Counted from the first letter of the stretch, positions 10,941 through 23,687 are shown. The stretch: DNA of 64,000 nt from Malus domestica (GCF_042453785.1 NC_091676.1:751501-815500), one strand, 5' to 3'. Notes: a model not told the origin generated them from the letters alone. Made by a program: numbers and translations.

Positions 10941-13900
10941 TCCCCCCGCAAACTGAACTTAGGTTGTCGAAGTTGAAGTTTGTCACGAAGGAAGAGGAAA
11001 CGAAGCTTGGACAGAGACTTGGTGCAGATATCGGCTACTTGGTCTTGAGTGCAGACAAAATGGACAGAGATCTGCTTGGCAATGACCTTTTCCCTAATGT
11101 AATGATAGTCGATTTCTACATGCTTTGTCCGAGCATGAAAGACAGGATTTTTTGCTAGAGATATAGCGGAAATATTGTCACACCAAAGATGAGGGGTGGT
11201 AGGTAAGCAGTAGCCAATATCCGATAGTAATTGACAGAGCCAGGTGATTTCAGATGCAGTATTAGCAAGAGAGCGGTACTCTGCTTCGGTGGAAGAGCGA
11301 GCAACAGTCGGTTGCTTCTTAGCATTCCAGCTAATCAAAGAGTTACCAAAATAGACACAGTAACCTCCAGTGGACCGGCGGTCAAGAGCACAGCCAGCCC
11401 AATCAGCGTCCGAGAAGGCAGTGAGAGTAGGAGGAGTGGAACACTTGGAAAACCAGAGACCAATATCAAGAGATCCCTTGAGGTATCTTAGAATACGCTT
11501 TACAGCCTGAAGATGTGAAAGTTTGGGAGTGTGCATATATTGGCATACAAGATTAACTGCAAAACTGAGATCAGGACGAGTCCAGGTGAGATATTGCAGA
11601 GCACCAACCAGGGAACGATACTCAGAAGCATTGTCACAGAAGGGAGAATCATGATCAAGTTTGGAGGTGCTGAGAGGAGTACTGCAAGGTTTAGCGCCAG
11701 TCATGTTGGCATTGGATAACAAATCCAATATGTATTTAGTCTGAGATAGAAAGATACCAGCAGAATATCTTTTGACTTCAAGACCAAGAAAGTAGTGCAG
11801 CGGACCCAAATCCTTGATGGGAAACAGGGAACTCAGTTGCTGAATAACTTGGTTACATGCAGCAGAGTTTGGACCAGTAACTAAAATGTCGTCGACATAA
11901 ACCAGAATGAAAATCATAGCTGAACCCTTTTTGATAAACAAGAAATGGTCGCTGGGAGAGCCAACAAAACCGAGAGAAGTGATAGCACCATGAAGCTTGT
12001 CATACCAAGCCCGCGGAGCTTGTTTTAAACCATACAACGAACGATGCAAGTGACAGACATGAGATGGGTGAGCTGAATCTTCAAATCCAGGAGGTTGCTG
12101 CATAAAAACTGATTCATTGAGTGTCCCATGTAAGAAAGCATTGCTGACATCTAGTTGATTCAAGAACCAATCGAACTGGACCGCAAGAGTGAGGATGAGG
12201 CGAATGGTGACTGGCTTGGCTACCGGACTGAAGGTTTCGGTATAATCTAAACCTTCCTGCTGATTGAAGCCCTTGGCAACGAGCTGAGCTTTGTACCGGT
12301 CTATAGTACCATCGGGCTTACGTTTGATGCGAAAGACCCATTTACAGCCAACAATATTCTGTGAGGGAGACGGGGGAACAAGAGACCAAGTTCCAGTTTT
12401 GATGAGAGCAGTAACCTCTTCTTGCATAGCTTGGGACCAATGAGGATATTTGGAAGCTTGGAGATAGGTGTTAGGGATGTAATCCACTGAGAGATGAGAG
12501 GGAAGAGGGTGCTTAGTAGCAGTGAGAGCTTTGGGTTTGAAAACACCAGATTTGGACCGGGTTTGCATCGGATGGGTGTTAGAAGGTTGAAAAGAAGTGG
12601 AAGGAACGGAATCTGGAACAGGCATTACAGGACTGGAGGGAATAGGTGGGGAAGGGTTATGGGAGAAGGGGGATGGGGAAATGGAAGGGGAACGAGGGAA
12701 AGAGGAGGGAATACTAGAGGAAGAAGAAAGAGGAAAAGTAAAAGTAAGGGTTGATGGAAGAGATGAGGTAGACCTAGGAGGCAGGGATGAGGGTGAAGGT
12801 GGTATGTTGGAGATACGATGGAATGGAAAACTAGATTCATTGAAGATGACATGTCGGGAAATATATACTCGGTGAGTTGCAGGGTCAAGACATCTATAGC
12901 CCTTGTGATTTAAACTGTATCCAAGAAAGACACAGGCTCTGGTTTTAGGATCCAGCTTCGAGGAAGTATAAGGCTTAAGCCAGGGGAAGCAGGCACAACC
13001 AAAAACCTTGAGAAGGTCATAATTCGGAGCTCGATGATATAGAGATTCCCAAGGAGACTGTCTGGATGCAGTAGGCAATCAGTTGATAAGATAGATGGCA
13101 GTGTTGAAAGCCTCCACCCAATAGATATGGGGTACTTTGGAAGCTGTCAAAAGAGTGCGAGCAGTTTCAACCAAGTGACGATGCTTGCGCTCGGCACACC
13201 CATTTTGTTCGGGTGTGTGGGGGCAGGTAAGTTGATGATGAATGCCATGAGTAGCCAAGAATTGAGAGAAACTAGTGCTTAAGTACTCTCATCCGGAATC
13301 AGATCTCAAAGTAATAATTTTGGTACACAGAGAATTTTCAACCAGAGATTTGTATTCCATAAAAGTGGACAGTACATCAGATTTGCATTTCAAAGGATAA
13401 AACCAGGAGTACCTAGTAAAATCATCCACAAAAATGATGTAATACCAAAAACCTTGAGAAGAAGCTTGAGGAGAGGGTCCCCAAACATCCGTGTGGACAA
13501 GTTCTAGAGGTTTGCTAGTTGTACAAGAAGTGGATACAAAAGGAAGCTTGGAGCTTTTAGCCAATGCACAATCTGAGCAGAATGACTTAGTTACATGAGC
13601 TAAAACAGGAATACAAGATTGAGAAGCAAGTTTATGAAGAATCTTGACAGATGGGTGACCCAATCTTTGATGCCAAACATCCGTAGAAGCTTTAGCAGTG
13701 GCGGTGAGAGCTTTATGATTGCCAGTTGCAGATGAGGAAAAATGGAAAGGATAGAACCCTTGCTGAACAGGTCCTTTAAAACGCATCATCCCCGAAGAAA
13801 GATCATTCACAGTGAAGTGAGAGGGATAAAGATGCAATGAACAGTGATTATCAAGTAAAAATTGATTTGCAGATAGAAGGTTATGTTTCAAAGCAGGCAC

Positions 13901-15187
13901 ATAAAGAACTTTATTGAGATTGAAAGCACTAGTAGAAGTATGCAAAGTAGTAGAACCAGAATGAGTGATAGGCAAACCTTTGCCATCACCAATATACACT
14001 TGTTCTGGACCTGTGTATGCTTCAGGATTTTGCAGAGTGGAATAGGAGTTGGTCATGTGGGATGTTGCTCCAGAATCGACAATCCAAGTAGGATTGGATG
14101 AAGAAGCAGTAGCAACCATCGCTGCAGGAGAGGATTTTCCACCATAAGCCAGATTGAGGCGATGAGGACAATCACACGCTTCATGATCAAGTTGATGACA
14201 AATCTGACAGGGATGTTTCTTGGTGTAGGAAGAAAAATTGTTGCGACCTTCACGATTAGAATGTGAATTATTGCCACGATTAGGAAAAGATCTCGGATTG
14301 TTAGAGGATCGGTAATTGCCACGATTGAAAGGACCGCGATTATGAGAGCGATCCACTCCACGACTTGGATGACTGAAGGTAGAAGGAGAATGAGCCACAA
14401 AAGCCTGAGAGTTAAGACTGGATACAGGAAGAGGAAGAATGCCAGCAGATGTGTGAATAGCCTGAAAATAGGACATCTCAGAGATACTTTTCTTGCGATT
14501 GGCTAATTGAATCTCCTTGCTAATAAGCAAGCCATGTAATTCATCAATTGTTGTAGATCCGAGACGAAATTGAATAGCATCAACAAACGAATCATACTCA
14601 GGAGGAAGACCGTGGAGAGTGACAGAGATCAGATCGGAATCTTCAACCGGAGAGCCGGCACTGGCAAGAGCATCAGCAATTGCCTCAATTTGCTGGAGAT
14701 ACTGAGCAGCAGATGAAGTTCCTTTGGAAAGATTACGAAGTCGAGAGCGTAGCTTATGAATATGAGACTGAGAGGCCGTGGCAAGGCGAGATTCCAATTT
14801 CGCCCAAAGATCGCGAGCCGAATTCACACCAACAGTGTAGGGAATGAGGGAATCCAAGAGCGTGGAGTTGAGCCAGATGAGAATATTCTGGTCATTTTCA
14901 TACCAAGAAACATAAGCAGGATTAAGAATGCGATTTCCTGAGGAATCAAGAAGAAATTGAACCGGCGCCGCCATAGATCCATCAATGTGACCAGTCAGAT
15001 TGTATGGGCGAAAAATTGGAGCAAAGAGAGCGCTCTAAGTCAAGTAATTGGTGGTGGTGAGCTTGATTGGCACCATGGATCCAATATTTTGGATTGTGAT
15101 GGAGGTAGAATTTAAAGAATTAGGGTTCGAAGATCCAGTCGGAAGGGGGTGAACTGGAGAGGCCGATTCCGATGAAGGAGATGCCAT
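10907..15187 (-). pseudogene. copia gag-pol polyprotein, interrupted by three in-frame stops
   Basis: One frame of about 1,427 codons runs from MASPSSES at 15187 (an in-frame Met 12 codons upstream is possible) to 10907 inside the 3' LTR. Visible in order: Gag with a CX2CX4HX4C zinc knuckle; protease with DSGATSH; integrase with the HHCC zinc region and the catalytic acidic residues (HTDVWGP, FVDDFTRYSW, TPEQNG); reverse transcriptase with YVDD at 11889-11900; and RNase H (SDADWAG, STEAEYRS). Breaks, with no frameshift: TAG at 15035-15037 where the family has Trp, TGA at 13289-13291 at a conserved Gly in the integrase core, and TGA at 13079-13081 where Arg is expected. This copy cannot make a full polyprotein without readthrough, although it could be moved by products of a sister copy. 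Confidence 0.95.
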
Positions 15188-15344
15188 TGGCAAATAGACG
15201 AGGAAGAATGAGAGCACGAACAAAGATCTTCAACCACGATCTTCAACCACGAGCGAAGAATCGATCAAGAACGCAGAAAGAAGAAGCAGGAGAAAGGAGG
15301 ATCGAAGAACGAGAGTCGTTAGACAGAGAAGGCGATTGATACCA

Positions 15345-15479
15345 TATTTGGTAAAATATATTTTCATTTCACACTTTAATAAAGTTACAGTTTAGGTGTA
15401 TATATACAACAAACTAACATAGTATCTTAACCACTAAGCTAACAGCTAAGAAGATACATTTACAATATTGCCCTTTATA
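15345..15479 (-). repeat. 5' LTR of the copia element (135 bp)
   Basis: Identical partner of 10806-10940. The initiator-tRNA-Met-type primer site (TGGTATCA, minus strand) starts immediately next to it at 15344, with no spacer. Confidence 0.95.
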
Positions 15480-15700
15480 CAATCATGAGTACTAAACTCA
15501 AGTCCCAAACGAGTTATAATCCAAACCAAAACTGGATTACTCTTATAAACAAACTGAGACCTTATCACTTTATACTAATCTGAAATAACTAAACCGTGTG
15601 AATCATACTCACACTCTAACAAATAAAACTTACTCAAAAATATTTAATGAGTCAAGAATCCCTAACTGGCCCACCTGCCTGGGGATGAGAAAATCAAATA

Positions 15701-15848
15701 GGGGTGTGACATCCACACAACCCTTTTTACTTCTCCCAACCCTTTTTTGTTTTCGACAGTCGGATCGGATGAATTGAAGAAGATCAACGGACATAAATTA
15801 ACAGAGAATGTGTGAGAAGTAAAAAAGGGTATGTGGTTAGCACATCCC
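15701..15848. mobile_element. Mutator-type MITE, copy 1 (148 bp)
   Basis: Terminal inverted repeats: GGGGTGTGACATCCACACA at the left, and the complement of TGTGGTTAGCACATCCC at the right, with matching TTTACTTCTC blocks further in. It is flanked by a perfect 9-bp duplication AATCAAATA (15692-15700 and 15849-15857). A 9-bp target duplication is typical of Mutator-like elements. The copy at 57267-57414 has the same length and shares the core TCGGATGAATT and AAGAAGATCAACGGA. Confidence 0.9.
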
Positions 15849-15890
15849 AATCAAATATATGATGTTTCCAACCAAAGGACCAAACTCTCC

Positions 15891-15945
15891 ACATACACGT
15901 ACACGAACACGTACACGAACACATACACGAACACGTACACGAACG
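15891..15945. repeat. 12-bp minisatellite (~4.5 units)
   Basis: Units of the type ACGAACACGTAC repeat head to tail with one or two variants (ACATAC). They encode a spurious Cys/Thr-rich ORF on the minus strand. Confidence 0.9.
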
Positions 15946-17249
15946 TCTATAAGCCCTTAGTTCTTTGTTCATCGACCTTTCTTTGTCTCAACTCTTAACG
16001 TGCATTATGTATGTTCCACAGACTGGAGCATTTCAAATTCCTTTTCAGCAGAGCCCACGGATCTCCAATGTCAAATTAGTCCCATGCGTATCTGTATGAT
16101 AGTTTTTTTTTTGGTTGATTTGTGAATTTTAAGGGGTAGTTTGAAAATTTTGTCATTTTTGTTTCAATTTTTTTAAAAATAATTTTTTTGTTAATTTTTT
16201 TAAAATCTTTAGTTTTTTAAATAAATGAAAACTTTTGAAAACTAAAAGGCTAAAATTATTTTCTTAAGTTTTCAATAACATACTTTTAGTTTTTAGTGTT
16301 TAATTTTTAGTTTTACTAAAAAATAGAACAAATTAATGTAATATGCAGTCTTGGTCTCATGGTTCTAGCTTGCAGACGTGGGTTGAAAAGATTAAACGGT
16401 GAACAGAGACGAGGAAGGGGACAACCGGACAAGTGCGATTATATAAACCTATATATCTTTATATATTTATATATATAATATTGTGTATGGTGTTTGTATA
16501 TGGCAGGGTACAGTAATGATGGAAAGGTCAGAGAGGAAGAAAGGAATGATGAAAATTCCTGCGCAAATGGAATGATGCATACGGTAAAAGCATGTCCAGA
16601 TCCACAGACGACCAAAGCCAATCCAGCCACCAATTATTTCATCATTTTTATTTTTTTTTATTGAAATTCATACATAAATATATCTGTGAATTCTGAAATT
16701 CTTGCAGCAGCGCAACAGTAGCAAAACAAAATTAACTTATTATATTCTCTTTTGGCTGTATTTTCGTATCAATTTGTTTAGCAAGCATGCAGGTAAAAAC
16801 CCAAGACCAGAACCCGGTAAAACTTTCAAGAAGATGGAAAACTTAGGAAAAAGGGATTTGAGAGCAAGACAAAAAGTAAAAAACTGTGAAGTTGGGAGGC
16901 GGCGGCTTCGAGGACGCCGGTATATTTGGCGTGTGCAGGTAAACGTAAATGTGCCTCGGTCATTGTGTAATGTGTGTATATGCATTTGTAACATATGGAT
17001 GTGATATTTTGTATGCATGCATGCGGGCGTGGGTCTATGCCTCCGTAAAAATTATAAAGTGTAACTACATTTTAAGATGGGGGTTATGCTGTTCCGATTT
17101 CGTATGGTTGTTTTGAAATTGTATCGATTTTTTGTCTAGTTGATCCCTCTCATCCTTCACTGAATTGACGATCTTTCTTTTTTAACTGCGAAGCAAATGT
17201 CAAGTTAACTAAGAATGTTTATCTTCTGGTGGAATATGTAATCGTTTGG

Positions 17250-17540
17250 TATGCAGACGGGACGGGAGGAACGGAATGGGATGGGAAGGGACATGACAGG
17301 ACGAGATGGAACGGAGAGGGAGCAAAGATGTCCTCGGATGGAAACAAGGAGGAAGAAGAAGGAGACGGAGATGTTATAATTTTGTGTTCCACAGATGTGG
17401 AACAAGTCGTTCCGGGGGGTGAGGTGGAACGAAAATTCACCCAAAATTTGTCCTGTGAAACAACGCGTTCCACTATTTTTAGGCACATCAAACGTGGAAC
17501 GGAATGCCTTGTCTCCCACTTTATTCCGTCCCTTCCCATG
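17250..17540. repeat. Inverted-repeat element relic
   Basis: The left part (GGAACGGAATGGGATGGGAA) and right part (TTTATTCCGTCCCTTCCCAT) are loosely inverted, and GTGGAAC/GTTCC motifs recur inside. It is GC-richer than its surroundings. The overlapping ORFs on both strands are best explained as the two readings of this repeat. Borders are approximate. Confidence 0.45.
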
Positions 17541-17754
17541 TAACAAAAGGTACCTATAAGAACAGAGTTAAAAACTAAAGAGGAAAAAGAGAGAGAATAT
17601 TGTTTTTTCTGCATCTGGTATTGGTGATTCACTACACTACTAGTAGCAGGTAGGTAAATAGTGTCATACTGTGCTGCTTCTGGCCGCTGTGCCTATGTGA
17701 ATGAGATAATTAATTATGGTAGTTACTTGGGTTTGGTTGGAATTTACTCTCTGT

Positions 17755-17785
17755 GGGTTAGGGTTAGGGTTAGGGTTTGGGTTAG
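17755..17785. repeat. Short interstitial telomere-like repeat
   Basis: About four GGGTTA units (GGGTTAGGGTTAGGGTTAGGG) are followed by a GGTTTGGGTTAG variant. Plant telomeres are TTTAGGG, so this is telomere-like or telobox-like rather than a clear telomeric insertion. Confidence 0.7.
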
Positions 17786-18540
17786 AGTTTTATTTTATTT
17801 AACTTTTTGGTGAATGGGTTAATTAGGGGTTTATTTAATTTAAGAAATTGAATGATGAGTCTCGTCAATCGCCGGGCTAATTGACGCAGTAGACTAATAA
17901 GACTACGTCTACGTCTGGAATCTTGATACGATAGTTGATCTCGATCTGTCCCCTCTTTCTTTCTGCTAGCCTATGACTCCTCTTGTAGCCTTGTTTCTGC
18001 TGCCAAACTCAATCTACCAATGGATATATATTCGATTCTGTTCGATCGTTCCCTACGTACCCTAGCCTAGGAGCTTACCTATTGTTCCATCACCGTAATC
18101 CTTATTCGATCGGGAACGTTTAATCTAACTACTGCAGCAACTACAATTTGCTGCCATGCCAAGTTTTGTATTTTTTGTCAACGCGTTTGTCCATGCATTA
18201 AGAAGGATTTTCGGAATAAGCATAAACCCACGGCAACATTGCGTGTTCGTAATTAGTGTCACGTATTAATTTATCTGTACATAAAATTATATAATTACCA
18301 TAAAACGCCACATGGACATTTAACTACTGTGAAAGTTACCATTGTGCAAACCCATCATTGGTGTTAATTGACATAGAACGATAGAAACATAATATCATGC
18401 TGCAGGAAGTATTTTCACATAGTGGAGTGTAATGTCACATTTCAGAAGAAGCTAGATTATGCTAATACTATACTCTTATTCTATAACTATTTAATTATGT
18501 TTTACTATTAAACTACCATTAGCTAGTTTTTTTTTTTTTG

Positions 18541-18690
18541 AACTTTAACGAAAAATTCATGGTACTGTTCATTTTAACGAAAATTCATATTTTTACACTA
18601 AAAAGTTAATCCTGGTACTATTTATTTTACTATTTATTTTGTCTTTATCGTTAAAACTTAAAGTTTTCAAGTTATTTTCATTAATTTCTT
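18541..18690. repeat. Dispersed ~150-bp repeat, family B copy 1
   Basis: It begins AACTTTAACGAAAA, contains TTTTTACACTAAAAAGTTAA and ATTTATTTTGTCTTTATCGT, and ends near TTTTCATTAATTTCTT. A close copy is at 41689-41840. I associate this sequence with a very common apple/pear repeat, from memory only. Confidence 0.75.
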
Positions 18691-19565
18691 TTTCCTCCCC
18701 GTGGCTAGAGAAAACCAAGAGGTAAAAATCCTAGCCGTCAATCATTGCCTTTGTGTTGGGGTTGGCAGCAATCCTTTTTTATTTCTTCCTCTTTTTTTCT
18801 CTGTTTATTTTTAGTTGCAGTCATTTTCTCTTTATGTCGAAAAAAACGTTCAATTTTTAGTTGTAGTCGCTCTCTTGCTCTGTCGAGGAGAGGCTTAAAT
18901 TTCTAGCTGTGTTTGCACTTTCACTTTGTCGAGGAAAGTTTTCGTGGTTGTGGCCACGGTCTTGGCTTTTCAAATCTTGGATTCTAAACCAGCGCTTGTT
19001 TGTCAACATTGCAAAATTATAAGAGATTGGTGCAGTCTTTTTCTCGTGAGCCTCCACTATAGTTCTCGGACTTGCAATTATGTAGTCCTTGTAACTAGAG
19101 TTTAGGATTTAGGGTCCTCCGCGATTGAAGAAACATATTATATTTTTGATGTGTTTGTAATTTTAGGATTTTGATATTTTTTCAACATGTGTAGTCTTTT
19201 AAGTTGTTCTAAAAAACACTTTTAACATGTCTATCATATATACATTTTTGACTATTTACAATGTTCGCTAAAAAAAATTATAGAACAAATACAGACGAAT
19301 ATATTGAGTGACAATACTTGAGCCAATCGGCCCAGCCTTCACGGTCTAGGGAATGAAGAATGATTGAAGAAAGTATGGTTTCCCACCATCTTGACTATAT
19401 AAAGTAAAGGTATCGAATTGCTAAGTAGAAAGTTTAAATGACAGTGTTCTCAGACTTCATCATTTTGTATTTTTCTTAAAATATTATTATATCGGGGAAA
19501 TGATTATACACTATGTTAAGATATTAGATCCTTCAGCATTTTATGTCAACAGACAATTTTAGACA

Positions 19566-19774
19566 GACAAGGATTGTCTACCTTCTTTGTTTCCGTGGTC
19601 TCATGTTTTGTGTGGTCACGGTTAAGTCATCTCAAAATTTTATTGTTTCTTTATAGAGATAATAAGACAAAAATGAATAGTAATATAAAATGTTGACGTG
19701 ACTTTAACCATGACTACACAAACAAGAGAATATGGAAGGGTACAGAAACAAGGATGGCAGACAATCCTTGTTCA
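19566..19774. mobile_element. Mutator-type MITE with long terminal inverted repeats (209 bp)
   Basis: The left end GACAAGGATTGTCTACC is matched by the complement of GGCAGACAATCCTTGTTCA at the right. The arms stay complementary for roughly 80 bp. The 9-bp sequence TTTTAGACA flanks both sides (19557-19565 and 19775-19783), fitting a Mutator-like target duplication. Confidence 0.8.
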
Positions 19775-21288
19775 TTTTAGACAAGTGCAATCATGGTTGT
19801 TCTGACCTAACGCTCAATTTTTTTAAGAAATATTTTGGACAATATATCGAAACGTGTTATATATAAATTTATAGTTTTAAACCAATTTAGGGTGTGAACG
19901 AAATATATCGAAAGAAACCAGGGTCTAACTTGTTTTACGTTTACCTATGTTTCTTTCTTTCTTTCTTTCTTTCTTTCCAAACGCTAAGTTCGTGTATGTT
20001 AAGCATGGAAGTCAAAGATAGCCGCAATCAAAAGTCATACATATATACCGACCATGAAATACGATAAAGAATACTACCGGCGGGCATCCATGGCATGGAA
20101 TGGAACTGAAAGTTCAAGTTGAAAGTTGAAATCATCTGATTAAATTTGTATACTAACAATATTTATATCATAAAATATCTGGGCGTGTCATTCTTCTGGG
20201 GAATATGTGATGATGAGATAAATTAGTTGGACCCACATCGGTGACCACAACAAAGGCAAAGTCGTGGAGATCATGGGTTGCAATTCCTTCCTTCTGGTCG
20301 TCCATGCAAGCTAGGTTTCAGCTGGTGGCAACTACGGAGGTCAATGTATTAGGTTATAACTTTGACAATTTCTTACCCCGAAAAAAGCAAAAGAGTATTT
20401 TCCTTTGATTGGGGGGATAATTTGCTAACTTTAAGATCACTAAAGTTGCTTCAATCTCATTGTAAAAGGTATTGACTATTAATCAACACCAAACCATGTA
20501 ATTTTCTAAAAGAAAACGATGGCTAACTATATAATAGTTCAACATTCAAATATATATTTATATATGTTAACCTACATATAAACTACAAATAATTTCAAAC
20601 CTCTCGAAAGAGACATTAGAATCAAGGCATGTACATCATCTCTGAGCATCTTTCTAGCCTTTATCTGCTCCACCTACTTCTGGTCCAGGGCATTCTTTGA
20701 TTGATTAAGCATGTCTTATGTGAAATTAGTCCAAATCAAAATGGCTAATTGTTTGCCAAACACTAGGAACTTTTAAATTAATTGTTATATTTTTTAATCA
20801 AGGTTTGTCATTTTGCACAGTGTGATTACTAGTACAATTTAGGGCCAACATTTGTGAGAGAGAGATCTGGATATATATACAGTGGCTGATTGGCTCATTC
20901 AGGATTCGAACTTTGGCAGTTCCAGTGTTAAAGCACAAAACAGAGCACGAACCATACAAAAAAAATTTCAATTTATTCACTAAGGTATTTTATCGAACTC
21001 TTGGTGGCCTTGTTGTTGTCAACCAAACCATGTTACTCACATGTAAACAGATATTGATATATGGCGAAGCAATATGATGAGTGATATCGAGAAATTTGTC
21101 GAGTACTGTAGACAACTTGGTGCCTAGCAGGCATACACCAAAGTATCAAATACTTGATAAACACAAAAAAAAACTTATATCAAACATTTAAAGAGTTCTT
21201 GTACGACCTTCACATATATATTTATCGTGCTCCGGATAATCATGGGACCATCTTGGTCACAATATACATCTGCGTCCCTGTTTATATT

Positions 21289-21296
<8 letters not shown>

Positions 21297-21341
<45 letters not shown>
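21297..21341. repeat. (TA)n microsatellite
   Basis: Uninterrupted TA dinucleotides over about 45 bp. Confidence 0.95.
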
Positions 21342-21343
<2 letters not shown>

Positions 21344-22424
21344 TCTACTATGTTCTAGCTAACAAGTCAAATCAAATGATAATGCACAGACAGCAAATAA
21401 GAGACAAAACAAAGTTTGAAAACAATTTCCAAATTATTGACCAAAAAAAAAAAACAATTTCCAAATCTCATAAACTTTAATTAATTAATGGTGCATTTTT
21501 AGTGTAATTCATGTGAGATATATTTTTACACTAAAAAAAGTAAACACACGTAAAATATAAAAAGTCTGCCGTCCTTATCCTATTTCACTTTATCATCTTC
21601 GTGTGAAGAATTAATAAGGGAATGAACGAGGAATGAAAATATTATCTTTTTTGGGGTCAATGATTAATATTATTACTAGTGTGTTGTAGATATTGATTAC
21701 TAATTTTTTATTCTTCCGATCTGGACTCTGGAAAATGAAGAATGATTGAAGAGAAAGGGTTCCCATCCGATCCCCACCATATTTTGACTTTGCAAGCTCA
21801 ACTGCTCAAGGCATCGAATTAGGTGAAAAGTTTGAATTATTGTGCTGTTTTAATTTGGATTGATAAACTTTTACTTTCTGTGTGTACCCTTTTGGCTATG
21901 GCTAGTGGTCCAGTCGACCAGATCTCCGGACGTTACGAATGATTTCTGAAAAACAAAAGATTGTAGAACCAAAGCTTCTAGATTATTTGTTTTGTGTTAG
22001 GGTTTTTGGCCTCTTATATTTCACGAACAGAGTCGCATTGTAATCACACGCAACGTAAAGATGGAACCTCACAAGGTCTCAATTTTGATTACTGAAACCA
22101 ATTCGTCTTCCTATAAAAAATGATGAAAAATTTATCATGTATCAAGCAATCGGTATTTCATTAGTTCATAAAAGTACAAAACATCAAAAGATGTCGAGAA
22201 AAAGAAAACCTATTGATAAGAATTATGATGAAGTCATTACAAAACATCAAAAGATGTTTGGAAATAGAGAGAAACAAAATTATGATTTGTTTGTTCCTGA
22301 AAATATTTCATCGCCTAGACGTCTAGAGAATGGCGAATTCTAATTTGTTTAAATTCTAAGAATAGACATAAAAATTGTTTGTTTTGAGTTTTGACATAAG
22401 ATATTTTCAAAAGTTATGGATGGA

Positions 22425-22560
22425 GAGATTTTTTTAATGTGTTTGAAACATGAGACGATACATTATATGTTATTTTACAAGTATAGAGAAGTTTTTTATC
22501 TAAGTATTTCTTCACTTGTATAATAAAATATGACATATATGTCTGTATTCCAGACACGCT
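22425..22560. repeat. MITE-like repeat, dispersed family C relic
   Basis: GAGAGATTTTTTTAATGTGTTTG at the left, an inner TTTTACAAGTATAGAGAAG paired with CTTCACTTGTATAATA, and TGTATTCCAGACACGCTG at the right. It resembles the better-preserved element at 43612-43742. Confidence 0.5.
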
Positions 22561-23683
22561 GTAATTATTTTCTTCCTTGTGGACTTTTGAATTGGTTGAC
22601 ATTTGCATTGCATGGCTGCATGCCCGCGACTATTATTATTCCCTTCGATGTTACTTACTACATTATATTTTCTTTGTTAAAAAGGGAGTTTGAAATTTGT
22701 GGTACATTTGTGGGTATAACCGTCGGCGTGTCAGTTCTTTGTACATATCTTCTTTGTGGATTTTTGTAGGTTACCTCTTCAAATTGAGTACCTGCATTAA
22801 CATAGTCGTATATGTTAATAGTAAGTTGGCACCGGCCCATCTGTATGTTATGAACATTGAAGACAGAGAAACCCTTGATTTAATTAGGTTCCCCCGTTCA
22901 GAGAAATGAGATTGGAGCAATGTGATATGAGGATAGAAATTAGATTATATGGGAAGGAAACGACGCTTAATCTAGAAAAGTAATTGGAAAATTGTTAATA
23001 AACTAGTTAAGAGGTTATTTGCTGCTATCATTTTTCATTCTACGTCACATGATAAGCCAAAAAACCGAACGACAACTTTGATCCGAGATGAAATAAAATA
23101 CAAAAATTACAAAATAAATGAATAGATAGAGGTTACGGCACGACATGCAGCACAATCTAAAAGTAAATTAGCTTCCGAGGTCAAGCAATCTCTATTTCAC
23201 TATAGGAATTTGCAAATGAATGGTGGACTAGGCCACTTGATCATTTAGGTTGTTTGTTCAGCATTGACGAGGTCTATAGCGTCAATATGTTAAGTTGTTT
23301 AAAGCTCTCCCTAGGACGGACGAAGAAAGACACGAACCGAACAAGCAAACCATCTTAAGTAAGAAAAGGGGCCGAATCTCTTATGTTGTATGGATCGTGA
23401 ACTCAAATTAGACACCGAAACTAAAACTTACAATGACACACTTATCAAATTGTTCTTTGATCCATTCCAACATCTATTCTACATCAAAGATGCATATGTG
23501 AGTCAAAATTCAAATATAGCAGCTACACATATCATAGTATATGATCAGCATTACGCACATGCGTACAAACAGCTAGATCGATGAGAAGACTAGACTGTCT
23601 TGCCAACAACTTTTGGAATAAGATCTCCATTCCTTTATATCATAATTTTGCTTTGTTGGTTGGACATTACCTTTGATCCTTGT

Positions 23684-23687
23684 TTCT

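Larger units (their letters stand above)
10806..15479 (-). mobile_element. Complete Ty1/copia LTR retrotransposon with identical short LTRs
   Basis: A 4,674-bp element on the minus strand, flanked by the 5-bp target duplication CAATC (10801-10805 and 15480-15484). It has two 135-bp LTRs that I read as identical, a primer-binding site TGGTATCA at 15337-15344 directly against the 5' LTR, and a purine tract (GCGGGGGGA on the minus strand, 10941-10949) directly against the 3' LTR. The coding order gag, protease, integrase, reverse transcriptase, RNase H is diagnostic of copia elements. The LTR ends are TA...TA rather than the usual TG...CA. Identical LTRs point to recent insertion, yet the gag-pol frame has three stops. 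Confidence 0.97.

Noticed and set aside
11231-12875. Several plus-strand ORFs of 60-92 codons within 10.9-15.0 kb
   Set aside because: They are antisense to the copia pol gene and have no family features. The minus-strand frame explains the sequence.
15891-15945. Possible CRISPR-like array
   Set aside because: The 12-bp units are contiguous with no spacers. It is a minisatellite in a plant genome.
16702-17018. 100-codon ORF (MQQRNSSKTKL...)
   Set aside because: No family signature, an opposing ORF in the same place, and no sign of neighbouring exons.
17205-17632. ORFs of 104-137 codons on both strands
   Set aside because: They cover an inverted-repeat element with low-complexity GGA/TCC sequence. 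Overlap on both strands argues against coding.
21154-21480. 108-codon ORF
   Set aside because: Built around the (TA)n microsatellite, with no protein features.
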